Part shown: one piece after another, positions 46,360 through 55,333 of the stretch | Position numbering within the stretch: position 1 is the first letter of the stretch | Layout of the letters: the number at the start of each line of letters is the position of its first letter | Translations under genes and position numbers: made by a program | NCBI GenBank assembly: GCA_965196605.1 | Contig: CBDAKK010000004.1 | Location: forward strand, 186,001 to 250,000 | DNA length: 64,000 nucleotides | Source of the DNA: CBDAKK01 sp965196605 | GTDB lineage: Bacteria > Spirochaetota > Spirochaetia > WTKD01 > G963693115 | Reading direction: 5' to 3' | The notes under the pieces: generated by a model | Database searches by the model: none | The model's input: the letters and a program-made list of their open reading frames with translations, nothing else | Told to the model about the DNA's origin: nothing

Positions 46360-46574
46360 TTTTATACCCTCACATGCTAATACTTATATGTAGTATATAG
46401 TATTTTTAGTAGTAGTAATAGAGCTTTGTATTTTGTATGTTTTGCTATAAATTATTACTATACAACAATTTATAAACAAGGAGCACGCAGTTAATTTGTA
46501 AAAAAATTGTAGTTTTTTGTAAGTCTTTTATAAGACCTACAAAGTACTTACAGTTTTTATAAAGGATACTTACC

Positions 46575-47474
46575 TTAATTTTTGTTTAGGTTGAGTAATT
46601 CTATAATGCGAGAGAAGTCTTCTTGGTTGTAAAATTCTATTTTTATAGAACCATTTTCAAAAGATCCACTGAGTTTTACATTTGTGCCAAAATGTTCTAT
46701 AAGTGTATTTTGATATTCTAAAAAGTCTTGATCACCAATAGATTTTTTTAATACAACTTTCTCTTTAGGCAATTTTTTCTCTTTCTCGTCATATGTGTTT
46801 TTTTCCGTATTAAAAGAGTGGACGCTTAAACCCTTTTCAACTATGCTTTTGAAAGCTTCCTGTTGCATTGTTTCATTGGGAAGCGAGAGAAGTTCACGCG
46901 CATGCGAGTACGAAATGGTATTTTTTTCAAGGGCTTCTTGTATGTTTTGCGGAAGCGATAAAAGACGTAACGCATTTGTTATGACGCTGCGGCTTACTCC
47001 AATATGCTTTGCTAATTCCAAATGCGTAGTATTTTTAATGCGCAAAAGGTTTTTAAAAGACAATGCGGTTTCAATAGGATTGAGGTTTTCTCTTTGTAGG
47101 TTTTCGACTAATGCGGCTTCAAAAATTTCTTCTTCATTTAAAGATATTACAATTACTGGAACCCTAGTCATTTTAATATGTTTTGCAGCGCGCAGCCTGC
47201 GTTCGCCAGCTACCAAAAAATAACCAAGGTCCCTTTTTACTACCAAGAGTGGTTGAAGTATACCTTGGTTTTTTATAGATTGAGCAAGTTCAGCTATTTT
47301 TTCTTCGTCAAAATAATGGCGTGGTTGATTCTTGTTTTCTTGTATTAAATGTATGTCAACCTGTAGCATAGATTGCTCTGCTACTTCCTTATCTTTTTGT
47401 TCTTTATTATTTGCAATGCTCGTTGTTTCGCGTTTTAGCAGGGCATTCATTCCCCGCCCTAGTTTTTTTGCCAT
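46575..47474 (-). CDS. parB: chromosome partitioning protein ParB
   Basis: A 299-residue CTP-dependent DNA clamp that loads at parS. Box I/II read NQPRHYFDEEKIAELAQSIKNQGILQPLLV and FLVAGERRLRAAKH (GERR, CTP binding), the HTH is HLELAKHIGVSRSVITNALRLLSLP, and a C-terminal dimer domain follows a charged linker. The start MAKKLGRGMNALL at 47474 has AGAGGAG upstream; the frame is open to 47525 but that extension lies in parA. It overlaps the end of parA by 16 bases. Two parS sites lie 14-18 kb away. Confidence 0.95.
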   Translation of the reverse strand: MAKKLGRGMNALLKRETTSIANNKEQKDKEVAEQSMLQVDIHLIQENKNQPRHYFDEEKIAELAQSIKNQGILQPLLVVKRDLGYFLVAGERRLRAAKHIKMTRVPVIVISLNEEEIFEAALVENLQRENLNPIETALSFKNLLRIKNTTHLELAKHIGVSRSVITNALRLLSLPQNIQEALEKNTISYSHARELLSLPNETMQQEAFKSIVEKGLSVHSFNTEKNTYDEKEKKLPKEKVVLKKSIGDQDFLEYQNTLIEHFGTNVKLSGSFENGSIKIEFYNQEDFSRIIELLNLNKN

Positions 47475-48223
47475 CGCTTTATAAACTCCTCTGCAAGTTG
47501 TAAATAGCTTCTTGTTCCAAGACAATGCTCGTCATATAAAATAACAGGAAGCCCATGTGATGGTGCTTCCGAAATTTTTATGTTTCTTGGTATGATGGTG
47601 TCAAAAACAAGGCCCTTAAATGCGTCTACAATTTCATTTGCAACTTCTTGAGATAAATTTGTCCTGTTGTCATACATAGTTAAAACAATGCCGCATATTT
47701 CCAAAGTAGCGTTATATGAATTCTTTATAAGCGAAATATTTTCCATGAGTTGGGCAATTCCCTCCATGGCAAAATATTCACACTGTAGAGGTATGACAAG
47801 GGCATCACTTGCACAAAAAGCATTAATGGTGAGAATGCCAAGTGAGGGTGGACAATCTATAAAAATAAAATCAAAATCTTGGCTCTTTCGAAGCGGTGCT
47901 AAAATAGATTGCAAAAAAAACTCCCTGTTTTCTTCTTCTACCAATTCAATGGATGCACCGCTTAAGTCTTTATGTGAAGGAATTACAGATAAATTTGGTT
48001 GACGACATGTGTGTATGGCGTCCTTTACGTCCACCTTACCTGAAAGCACGGAATATATGTGGGAGCTGTACTCGGTACACCCCACCCCGCTTGTAAGGTT
48101 TGCTTGCGGGTCAAAGTCGACTAGGAGTACGGAGTAACCCTTGTCTGCAAGGGCGGAACCTAAATTTATGGTAGTGGTCGTTTTACCGACGCCTCCTTTT
48201 TGGTTGGTGAAAGAAATTATCAT
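47459..48223 (-). CDS. parA: chromosome partitioning ATPase ParA (Soj)
   Basis: A 254-residue deviant Walker ATPase that moves ParB-parS complexes. Walker A is KGGVGKTTTT at residues 9-18 with the signature Lys, followed by LLVDFDPQANLTSGVG, and Walker B is FIFIDCPPSLG. No N-terminal HTH is present, as in chromosomal Soj types. A TATAAT lies about 17 bases before the ATG without a clear Shine-Dalgarno. First gene of the par-dnaN-recF-dciA cluster. Confidence 0.95.
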   Translation of the reverse strand: MIISFTNQKGGVGKTTTTINLGSALADKGYSVLLVDFDPQANLTSGVGCTEYSSHIYSVLSGKVDVKDAIHTCRQPNLSVIPSHKDLSGASIELVEEENREFFLQSILAPLRKSQDFDFIFIDCPPSLGILTINAFCASDALVIPLQCEYFAMEGIAQLMENISLIKNSYNATLEICGIVLTMYDNRTNLSQEVANEIVDAFKGLVFDTIIPRNIKISEAPSHGLPVILYDEHCLGTRSYLQLAEEFIKRWQKN

Positions 48224-48467
48224 AGAAGTGATTTTTTATTATAGCACAGCACATGGTACACGGCGCATACTAAACGTGGTAAAGGGGTACATTCAAATTG
48301 CTGCGTGCAACAGAAAAGTACTGAATAAGGGTTCGGAAGTCAAATAATTTTCATCTGGACTGTACGTTTCTCGCAAATACTGAATAAGGTCGGGACATTT
48401 CTTAATTCTATATGCACCAGCAATGTAAATCCACCGCTTGGCATGACACATGCACGCTAGTCCTACA

Positions 48468-48887
48468 TTATAAATGTCGCTTCTCATTATTACATGGGGA
48501 ATCTTGAACAGAATCTTGTTTGCTTTTTTTAACTTGTGAAGATAGTATTTCCACACAATCTACGTTTACCCTTCTGTCTTTGGATGGCCACAAAACATCG
48601 ACCTTGCCCCACAACTTTACTTTTGTCTTGAAATTAACAGCAACTGGCTTAAAATCTTTATAATCAATTCTAACTTCAATGCGCCCCGTATCATCTTTAA
48701 GAACGTATATTATTTCTTTTTCATTATCAAGGCGCTTTATTAAATACCCTTCAAGCACTACCAGGGAATCATCCCACATGGTTTGAAGAGCTCCAACCGT
48801 AGCGGACACTCGCGAATCATTAAACTGTGCATACGTTTCAAGGCACACTAGAAAGAGAAAGATAAACACTATACTCTTTTTATTCAT
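48468..48887 (-). CDS. exported OB-fold protein of the YgiW/YdeI (BOF) family
   Basis: A 139-residue protein with a signal peptide (MNKKSIVFIFLFLVCLETYAQ). The mature domain reads VGALQTMWDDSLVVLEGYLIKRL...YVLKDDTGRIEVRIDYKDFKP...VKLWGKVDVLW...VNVDCVEI, the BOF pattern (D-D-x-x-V-x-L-x-G, D-x-T-G-x-I-x-V-x-I). Family members help resist peroxide or cationic stress. The C-terminal tail after VEIL is charged and unconserved. AAGGAG precedes the ATG. Only 28 bases separate its start from the left end of the second transposon, so its original promoter may have been lost or replaced. Confidence 0.8.
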   Translation of the reverse strand: MNKKSIVFIFLFLVCLETYAQFNDSRVSATVGALQTMWDDSLVVLEGYLIKRLDNEKEIIYVLKDDTGRIEVRIDYKDFKPVAVNFKTKVKLWGKVDVLWPSKDRRVNVDCVEILSSQVKKSKQDSVQDSPCNNEKRHL

Positions 48888-48915
48888 TGTAAGCTCCTTA
48901 GATTGTATTTAATTT

Positions 48916-48944
48916 CGGAATTATCACTTTATAGGTTGATATAA
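48916..48944. repeat. left terminal inverted repeat of the 49-52 kb transposon
   Basis: A 29-base repeat starting CGGAATTATCACTTTATAGG; it matches the reverse complement of 52424-52452 at 28 of 29 bases. Confidence 0.88.
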
Positions 48945-48981
48945 TCACGCACACTTTTTGCAATGAAAGTATACAGAGTAT

Positions 48982-51483
48982 TTATGTAATAAATTTCCCG
49001 TATTCCGACAACATAGACATTTCTTTGTTTATTTCATTTTTATGATTAAAAATGTCTTTAATACTTTTTTTAATTTGCTCTTTTTTTTTCTCACATTTGT
49101 GTATAGGTAATAATAATTCTCTCCAGCGTTCCCCAATATTCGGCAAAGTAGTATCTATCATTATTTTGTTGTATAGTTGCTTTTGTGTCATATGGTTAGA
49201 AAACAAGTACATTAAATAATGTGGGTCTATTCCATAATCATTATGTTGTTTATTTACTCGTAAAACGTAGCAATGAGAATTTACTAGAACATCTAAATCA
49301 TACTTAGTCAGTAAAGCAACGCTGCCTATTCTGTAGCTACCTTCTTTTACAAAGATTATATCATTTTCCTGTAGATTTTCTTTGTTGCCCTTTACTCTAT
49401 TATATTCTGATTCTGGTATCATGGAAGCAGGATTTTTATACACACCCCAATTAACAACATCATCTACACGCACATAAGGAATATCCCCAAATCCTTTCAG
49501 TTCTGACTTAGGCGATCCATGACCACGATATACTACTTTTATGATATTCTCATCTATGAATTTCTGAACAGGTATCAATACAATATTGTGTTTTTTTGCC
49601 TCTTCTTCTAATTGCGTTATGTTGTGCTTCCAGTAGTATCTAGGAACAAGAATACTTCCATAATTGATTTCATCTTTTTTCAAAGCAAAAGTATATATAT
49701 TTTTCTTATTTTCAATATTTTCTAACTCTTTTTCTATGTTTTTAGTATCATCCCATATTTCATTAGTTATGCGGCCTTGCTTGTCTACTCTATAGATTGT
49801 TTCACCTCGATGGTCATGTCCCATATTTTCGGCAATCCCCATAGCTATATTGCCTTGTTGCTTCTGCTTTTTTGCTATTAATAAACAAGTTTTAGCGTTA
49901 CAATACGGTCTGAAAGTATTGTGAGGCAAATCAATTATATGCGATATATTCATTTGTTGTTTTATATATTGTAAAATGTGTTTTTTCGTTGGAGCATGGA
50001 AATAAGTCTCAGGCAATATAATCGCTAATGTACCACCATCTTTTAAAAGATTGATACATCTTTCTATAAATAACTCTTGTGGTGGAGTTTCTTTTACTTT
50101 TTCAGTTTTCACCCATGCATTAGTCTCTTTTTCATACTTATATTTGTGTCCTAAATCAAAATATTTACTATCATGTTTATTTACTTTTATCTTTGAACCA
50201 AATGGCGGGTTGGTTACCACATAATCAAATTTTTTTAGTTGGTTATCTTCTAGTAATAATTCCTTAGACTTTGTTTGAAACTCTTGTAATGGATGTAGCG
50301 TATTTTCTTGAACTATTTTACTTTTACCATCCCCCAATATAGTCATGTACGCTTTTGCAATTCTGACTAAATCATGTTCCTTATAAATTCCGTAAATACA
50401 TTTTTCTGCCATTTCTTTTTTGTGCATTGAAAATAAAACTTCATCATTTGTGGAGTATCTTTTATCATTTATCATTGACTTCCATAAATAATCTAAAACA
50501 TATACAAGAAATCCGCCTGACCCACATGCTGGATCAATAATTAAACTACCTAAAGTTGGTTTTATAATGTTTACCGCAAGTCTTATTACTTCCCTAGGTG
50601 TAAAAAATTCCCCCTTCTCCCCAACCAGCTTACTTTCTGCAAATACTTCAAATGCCTCTCCTATTACATCCTTCTCTGTATTTAGTAAAGAATAATTCTG
50701 CAACTCTGCAACAACTTGTGATATAGATTTGTCATCTAAAGTAATTCCTTCTGATGGAAGAAAGATATTGTCCTCTTTTATATCTTCTTTGACAGAAGAA
50801 AAAAGCTTTTTTATTCTACTCGCACACTTACTATACTCATTTTTTAATAAATCGTTTGTTTTTTTCTGCTCAAATCTAAAATCGGGTATGCTATTTCTTT
50901 TATATTTTTCGTCCCATAGTTTACAAAAAATAATCTTTATCATCTCGCTGCCTAGCTTTTCTTTTCTACTAATATTTGTATTGGAATACAAGGTGGTTAG
51001 TATCTTTTTAAAGATAGGTTTTAAGTTTTTTATTGGTCTTAATTTTGATTTATCGAAATATCCTATTGTCTCTATACTTTCGCCATATTTTGGAATATTA
51101 AATATAAAATTTTTTTTTACTTGACCATCTGCAGACTTATATAAATACTCAATGTCTTCCCCATTAGTCCAAACTCCCCATGTACATGAACACGCTGACA
51201 TATAACTTATCAATTGGGCAACACCATCTTTTTTATCAATACTTTTTGTTTCAACTATGCCTAATATGTCTTTGTGTTGTTCCCTATTGACAGAATCATT
51301 AAAAATCACGATGTCTGCTTTTTCTTTTCTTTGACTACCTCGTTGTATAGTAACTTCTATATCAATATTTTTTTTAGGATAATCATAATCTTGGCAGAGT
51401 ATTTGCTCATATTTTTGTCTTGTTTTTTCTTCAGGAAGATTGGTATTAATTTTTTTTCCTGTGGCAAAATCTATACCCAGCAT
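48982..51483 (-). CDS. single-chain restriction-modification protein (nuclease + N6-adenine methylase + specificity domain)
   Basis: An 833-residue fusion. The N-terminal nuclease has ADIVIFN (Asp57) and LGIVETK (Glu78, Lys80), a PD-(D/E)XK site like that of HsdR N-terminal domains. The HsdM-like methylase has GEFFTPREVIRL, the AdoMet motif DPACGSGG (317-324) and the catalytic NPPFG (425-429). From about 620 an HsdS-like target-recognition region follows (IPYVRVDDV, NDIIFVKEGSYRIG, PNIGERWRELLLPI). This order is that of Type IIG or fused Type I systems; the target cannot be read from sequence. It starts four bases after the transposase stop and is presumably co-transcribed with it. Confidence 0.88.
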   Translation of the reverse strand: MLGIDFATGKKINTNLPEEKTRQKYEQILCQDYDYPKKNIDIEVTIQRGSQRKEKADIVIFNDSVNREQHKDILGIVETKSIDKKDGVAQLISYMSACSCTWGVWTNGEDIEYLYKSADGQVKKNFIFNIPKYGESIETIGYFDKSKLRPIKNLKPIFKKILTTLYSNTNISRKEKLGSEMIKIIFCKLWDEKYKRNSIPDFRFEQKKTNDLLKNEYSKCASRIKKLFSSVKEDIKEDNIFLPSEGITLDDKSISQVVAELQNYSLLNTEKDVIGEAFEVFAESKLVGEKGEFFTPREVIRLAVNIIKPTLGSLIIDPACGSGGFLVYVLDYLWKSMINDKRYSTNDEVLFSMHKKEMAEKCIYGIYKEHDLVRIAKAYMTILGDGKSKIVQENTLHPLQEFQTKSKELLLEDNQLKKFDYVVTNPPFGSKIKVNKHDSKYFDLGHKYKYEKETNAWVKTEKVKETPPQELFIERCINLLKDGGTLAIILPETYFHAPTKKHILQYIKQQMNISHIIDLPHNTFRPYCNAKTCLLIAKKQKQQGNIAMGIAENMGHDHRGETIYRVDKQGRITNEIWDDTKNIEKELENIENKKNIYTFALKKDEINYGSILVPRYYWKHNITQLEEEAKKHNIVLIPVQKFIDENIIKVVYRGHGSPKSELKGFGDIPYVRVDDVVNWGVYKNPASMIPESEYNRVKGNKENLQENDIIFVKEGSYRIGSVALLTKYDLDVLVNSHCYVLRVNKQHNDYGIDPHYLMYLFSNHMTQKQLYNKIMIDTTLPNIGERWRELLLPIHKCEKKKEQIKKSIKDIFNHKNEINKEMSMLSEYGKFIT

Positions 51484-51486
51484 CTT

Positions 51487-52368
51487 TTAATTTCCTAACA
51501 AATTGCTTAGCAGTCCATGAAATGCCGCTGTATTATGACGATTATTGAACCTGTACGTGAATTCATCTATGTACTTGGTCAAGTACTTCTTACTAACTTT
51601 GTGAAAGTTACCTAGTATACCGCGCTTAAGAATAGCCCAAAAGCTTTCAATGGTATTGGTGTGTACCGCACCACCACTCACATACTCCCGTTGATGATTG
51701 ACCTGCAAGTGATCAATAAGCTTGTGCATACTCATGTACCCTTTGTACTCATCTGTGATAAGTGTAGCACATGTCGTGTCTACGTACTTGCGCACTAAGC
51801 TCTTAAGCCCCTTGGCGCGCAATCTAATTTTGTCAACGTGCTCCACTTTCACTTTACCTTCACGCTCAATCATACCGACCACACATTCTTTGTTTGTTCC
51901 TCGCCCTCGTGGATGTTGCGTGTCGTCATCCTTGCTACTCTTGCGTGGCTTACCTCCTACGTATGTCTCGTCCATTTCTACGATGCCTCTAAGCAACTCC
52001 CCGTCTTGCTCCTTCATAGCTTTGCGTATTCTGTGAGACAATGAAAATGCTGTCTTCTGTGGAATTTCTAACTCTCTTGCTAACTGCATGCTCGATATCC
52101 CTTTCTTTGCATTGAGAATGAGCGATATTGCGAGAAACCATTTTTGTAATGGTAAGCGCGTGTCGTGCATAATTGTACCAACTGTTACGCTAAATGACTT
52201 ACGGCATGTGTTACAGTGATGTCTGTACTGCGACTTATAATTAAGTGGGTAAGTGTTTTCGCTATTGCAATACGCACATCGTGGCTTATCACCCCACCGT
52301 AATTGCTCAAGATGCTTTACGCAACTTTCTTGTGTTGGAAATTGTTTGAATATCTGTATAATGTTCAT
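51487..52368 (-). CDS. IS1595-family transposase, apparently intact
   Basis: A 293-residue transposase. The N-terminal zinc ribbon is CAYCNS...HHCNTCRK, the HTH is GISSMQLARELEIPQKTAFSLSHRIRKAM, and the catalytic residues are Asp in EMDETYVGG, Asp in LITDEYKGY and Glu in HTNTIESFWAILKRG. All are present, unlike in the copy at 13.5 kb. It lies 56 bases inside the right terminal repeat. ATAGGTACTCCTTG upstream includes a GGAGTACC site in the sense of the gene. Confidence 0.93.
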   Translation of the reverse strand: MNIIQIFKQFPTQESCVKHLEQLRWGDKPRCAYCNSENTYPLNYKSQYRHHCNTCRKSFSVTVGTIMHDTRLPLQKWFLAISLILNAKKGISSMQLARELEIPQKTAFSLSHRIRKAMKEQDGELLRGIVEMDETYVGGKPRKSSKDDDTQHPRGRGTNKECVVGMIEREGKVKVEHVDKIRLRAKGLKSLVRKYVDTTCATLITDEYKGYMSMHKLIDHLQVNHQREYVSGGAVHTNTIESFWAILKRGILGNFHKVSKKYLTKYIDEFTYRFNNRHNTAAFHGLLSNLLGN

Positions 52369-52423
52369 AGGTACTCCTTGCTTTATTTGTGTTCGTTATA
52401 CTTAATATAGCAAGGTAGTATTT

Positions 52424-52452
52424 TTATGTCAACCTATAAAGTGATAATTCCG
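52424..52452. repeat. right terminal inverted repeat of the 49-52 kb transposon
   Basis: Reverse complement of 48916-48944 with one mismatch; it also encodes the last residues (GTELSLYRLT and stop) of the metalloprotease gene reading in from the right. Confidence 0.88.
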
Positions 52453-53980
52453 TACCTATTAGATGCAACCCCTTTATAATCTCGACAAAAATTTTATTAG
52501 CTTTATATGAATGAAATGGTAAAATTTTTTGACTAAAAGATTTTTTGATAAAATACTCAAATACTCTTCTTGCACCATAGGTCATGGAAGTGTTATGCGA
52601 TTGCCTATTACCTTTAAGACCTTTCTTAGTAATGAGATGTCCCATCTCATGAAAAAACGTAACGAAAAGGCTAGAAGGGCTATTACTTTCGAATACCTTT
52701 CTTTTTGTCAGATTCTCCTTCCACTCTTTCATGTTTTTTTCGTTAAACATATCCTCCCATGGACTTACTAAACGAGTGGTTATCGCAATGGCAGGGACTG
52801 AGCTAGTAGTACCAATCAAAGGTCTAAAAAACACTCCATTAGGAGATGGAGCATGAAATAGACGCAAACTTATATCCTTTATACCTATATACTTCTGGTA
52901 TAATTTTTCAGGTTCTAGAAATGCCTGTCCTTTTGTAGTTGTGCCATTGGGCATTGTGAACATAGAAATATTATCAACTAATCCTACTTGTATGTTGTCA
53001 GGTATAAAACAGCTGGAGAGCGCTTTGGCTACAGAATTGACTACAGGATTATTGAGAATATTCTGTAATAGAAGTGGACTCTCTTCAGCACCTACATTAC
53101 GGAATTTTGTACCATCTTTAGATATAGAAGTAATCATATGCTTTTTTAGCGCTTTTTCATAGTCGCCTTGGCTGAGAATATCTCCTTGCTTGAATTTTTC
53201 ATCTCCAATTTTCACAGATGCGTATCTGTGGATACCAATATTAAAAACCATTCTTTCCGATGTCATTAACTCTCTTTTAAATTCATCTGATGCAATAACG
53301 AGAGCATAGTTATATATAAAGGAAGCATAGGCTTTTGCTTCATCAGGAGTAATTTCAGATTCAGAATTGCGGCTTACCTTAGCATCCCCTTTTCCGATTA
53401 TTGCTTTTCTTAATTGATCCGGGTTTTTTTTCGCTTCTATACCCGTGATATTCCATTGTAATTTTTTTAAGCTGTCTAGCTCTTTCGAATCCACATTATC
53501 AAATAATATATATTTTACCTTTAAAGGAGTGGTTGATGACAATGATATTTCATAACTCATAAATGGTTCTATGTAGAACTCAAATACAGATCCTGAAACA
53601 ATGTTATTTGCTGTAGTTCGAAGTATCGAAACCTTAAAAAGACGTGGCGTAAAGTTCTTAATTCTTAACGCGCCATCTTTCACTGAATAAGGTACTGGAT
53701 CATACACTTTCCACCCTTCAAAATATCTAATAGAATCTCCATTATCTATTTCTTGCTTTAACACTGTATCGGGACTAAATACCTCTTGTTTTTTAACTAT
53801 TATGCCTTTCTTTTTTAATTTGGCATTAATGTCATCATCATAATCAATTTCACGTAAATTATTGACAATAATTTTTTCGGGGGTTATCTCTCTATTATCT
53901 AGTGAACCTTCAAAAGAGCAGCCATATACCAAACTACCCAATAATAACACTAAGAATTTTTTTTGAATGATATTTTTCAT
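52424..53980 (-). CDS. putative lipoprotein zinc metalloprotease, C-terminus replaced by transposon end
   Basis: A 518-residue predicted lipoprotein: MKNIIQKKFLVLLLGSLVYGC gives a lipobox with Cys21. Near the C-terminus FFHEMGHLITKKG carries the zinc-binding HExxH (His444-His448) of zincins. The long middle part has no motif I know. The final ten residues are encoded by the terminal repeat of the adjacent transposon, so the natural C-terminus, possibly with the third zinc ligand, is probably lost. A 13-base inverted repeat lies 86 bases before the ATG. Protease function is inferred from HExxH only. Confidence 0.75.
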   Translation of the reverse strand: MKNIIQKKFLVLLLGSLVYGCSFEGSLDNREITPEKIIVNNLREIDYDDDINAKLKKKGIIVKKQEVFSPDTVLKQEIDNGDSIRYFEGWKVYDPVPYSVKDGALRIKNFTPRLFKVSILRTTANNIVSGSVFEFYIEPFMSYEISLSSTTPLKVKYILFDNVDSKELDSLKKLQWNITGIEAKKNPDQLRKAIIGKGDAKVSRNSESEITPDEAKAYASFIYNYALVIASDEFKRELMTSERMVFNIGIHRYASVKIGDEKFKQGDILSQGDYEKALKKHMITSISKDGTKFRNVGAEESPLLLQNILNNPVVNSVAKALSSCFIPDNIQVGLVDNISMFTMPNGTTTKGQAFLEPEKLYQKYIGIKDISLRLFHAPSPNGVFFRPLIGTTSSVPAIAITTRLVSPWEDMFNEKNMKEWKENLTKRKVFESNSPSSLFVTFFHEMGHLITKKGLKGNRQSHNTSMTYGARRVFEYFIKKSFSQKILPFHSYKANKIFVEIIKGLHLIGTELSLYRLT

Positions 53981-54065
53981 ACAATGCCTCCAAATAAAAC
54001 TTTACTATACTTAAGATTTAACTACTGAATTTATTATAATAATAATATTGCAAATAATAAATATA

Positions 54066-54103
54066 AATTTACATTATTATTCATAATGACAATAATGTAA
54101 ATT
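54066..54103. promoter_or_regulatory. 13-base inverted repeat upstream of the metalloprotease gene
   Basis: AATTTACATTATT and AATAATGTAAATT are separated by 12 bases, all within a very AT-rich 250-base stretch (53981-54240) that holds no gene. It could be an operator or a terminator-like hairpin. Confidence 0.45.
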
Positions 54104-54239
54104 CTAATGATTATAGTGAAGTAAATTAAATGAAAACATTTTTGCTTTTAATAAAAGCTGTAAGACATAAAACAATTGCTATATACAAACGCGCCTATCT
54201 TGCTTAAATTATTAACACAAGTACATACAATTCCGCATG

Positions 54240-55285
54240 AACCATACCATACACGGCGATAGTCTACCCGCGCGCGGAGCACTCAACACGCATGAGTAAA
54301 TCCTATACTTGTGTTCTCTTTCCTATGACGTTAGCCCCGCAACTGCACCACCCGTGCGTAGCACTCAAGACGCGCAGCGCTGAACACATATAAGTACTCC
54401 TTAGATTCTGTGTCTTAGTCCCTATGACGTTAGCTCCCGTCCACTACCGCCCCTTTTTTGCGCTGAAGCGCTTTGTGTTTGCGCTACGCGCGACTAATTG
54501 TATGCAAGCATGACTTTCAGCTCACACTGTGGCGGCCAAGACTAGGCTCCAAATAAGCCATATACACCGATAGCTGTACTTGCTATAAGCTCCATCTCTG
54601 TGTCGCGTTGCGACACTTATTTTAATTGTTTCTAGCCGCTCGCCTAACGGCTCCCGACTTTTTTTCTTTTTGTGCGACGCAAAAAGAAAAGAAAGAAGAG
54701 TACCAAAGAAAGAAAAGAAAAAGCCGCTGTGGGGGCAAGCCCCCACACCCCCGCGTATTAAGCAAACGCTTCTTGTACCCGCCGTGGTACGGTTGTAGGT
54801 GCTATCGTACAAGTGGTTTTGTTTTTTGCTCACGCTTCTTATTCCTTATGGCGTTAGCCCCACTTGCGCAATCTCCCTAAATTCAGTGTCTTAGTTCCTA
54901 TGGCGTAGCCTCACAGGATGTTTTTCTTTGATGCAAGCTCCATGTTTGCACCGCACAGCGGTGCTTATGCAATAGTTGGCATCCCCTCGCTACGCTCGCG
55001 ACTTTGGTACTTTCTTCATCGTTGCGCTTGTGTCTTGTTCCCTATGGCGTTAGCCCCGCAACTGCACCACTTCTTTTTCTTTTTTCTTTGGTACCTTTCT
55101 TTTTTCTTTTTGAAAAAAGAAAAAAGAAAGTACAGCCGTCCGAGGCATCATCATACTGCGTTAGCGTCTTGGCAACCAATGGCGTGAGCAACACATCGCG
55201 TGAGCCATATCACAAACGCTCGCGCGCAAGCGCTCAATAGCGTCTTACCCAAAGGGGGGCGTGGGGGCAGCTCCCCCACCCAAAT
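54240..55285. repeat. intergenic repeat mosaic 5
   Basis: No gene is supported. The stretch has inverted repeats at about 54656-54692 and 55091-55132 (GTAC-ended arms), a GTGGGGGCAAGCCCCCAC hairpin at about 54730-54747 followed by the AAGCAAACGCTTCTTGTACC unit, the reversed TGCACCGCACAGCGGTGCTTATGC unit at about 54945-54970 and a final GTGGGGGCAGCTCCCCCAC hairpin near 55262-55280. The TATGACGTTAGC segments (54320, 54427) are shared with 11290. Confidence 0.8.
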
Positions 55286-55333
55286 CATTACATGTAAGCA
55301 ATGTCTTTTCGTACTTTCATTTACAATAAAATT

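Larger units (their letters stand above)
48916..52452. mobile_element. IS1595-type transposon carrying a single-chain restriction-modification gene
   Basis: The 3,537-base element is bounded by 29-base inverted repeats with one mismatch. It contains, on the minus strand, an intact 293-residue IS1595-family transposase followed after three bases by an 833-residue nuclease-methylase-specificity protein. The AT content is clearly higher than in the surrounding chromosome. I find no 8-bp target duplication: the left flank ends TTTAATTT and the right flank starts TACCTATT. That fits decay or a later rearrangement at one end. The right repeat forms the last codons of the metalloprotease gene. Confidence 0.85.

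Noticed and set aside
46360..46574. AT-rich gap between parB and dnaN as oriC
   Set aside because: It is AT-rich, but I could not find repeated DnaA-box-like 9-mers; it is short and more simply the dnaN promoter region. GC-skew analysis of the genome would decide.
48293..48556. An 87-codon open frame on the minus strand after the BOF-protein gene
   Set aside because: It overlaps the end of the BOF gene, has no ribosome-binding site and no family I recognise. It could be a gene remnant, but the support is too weak to list.
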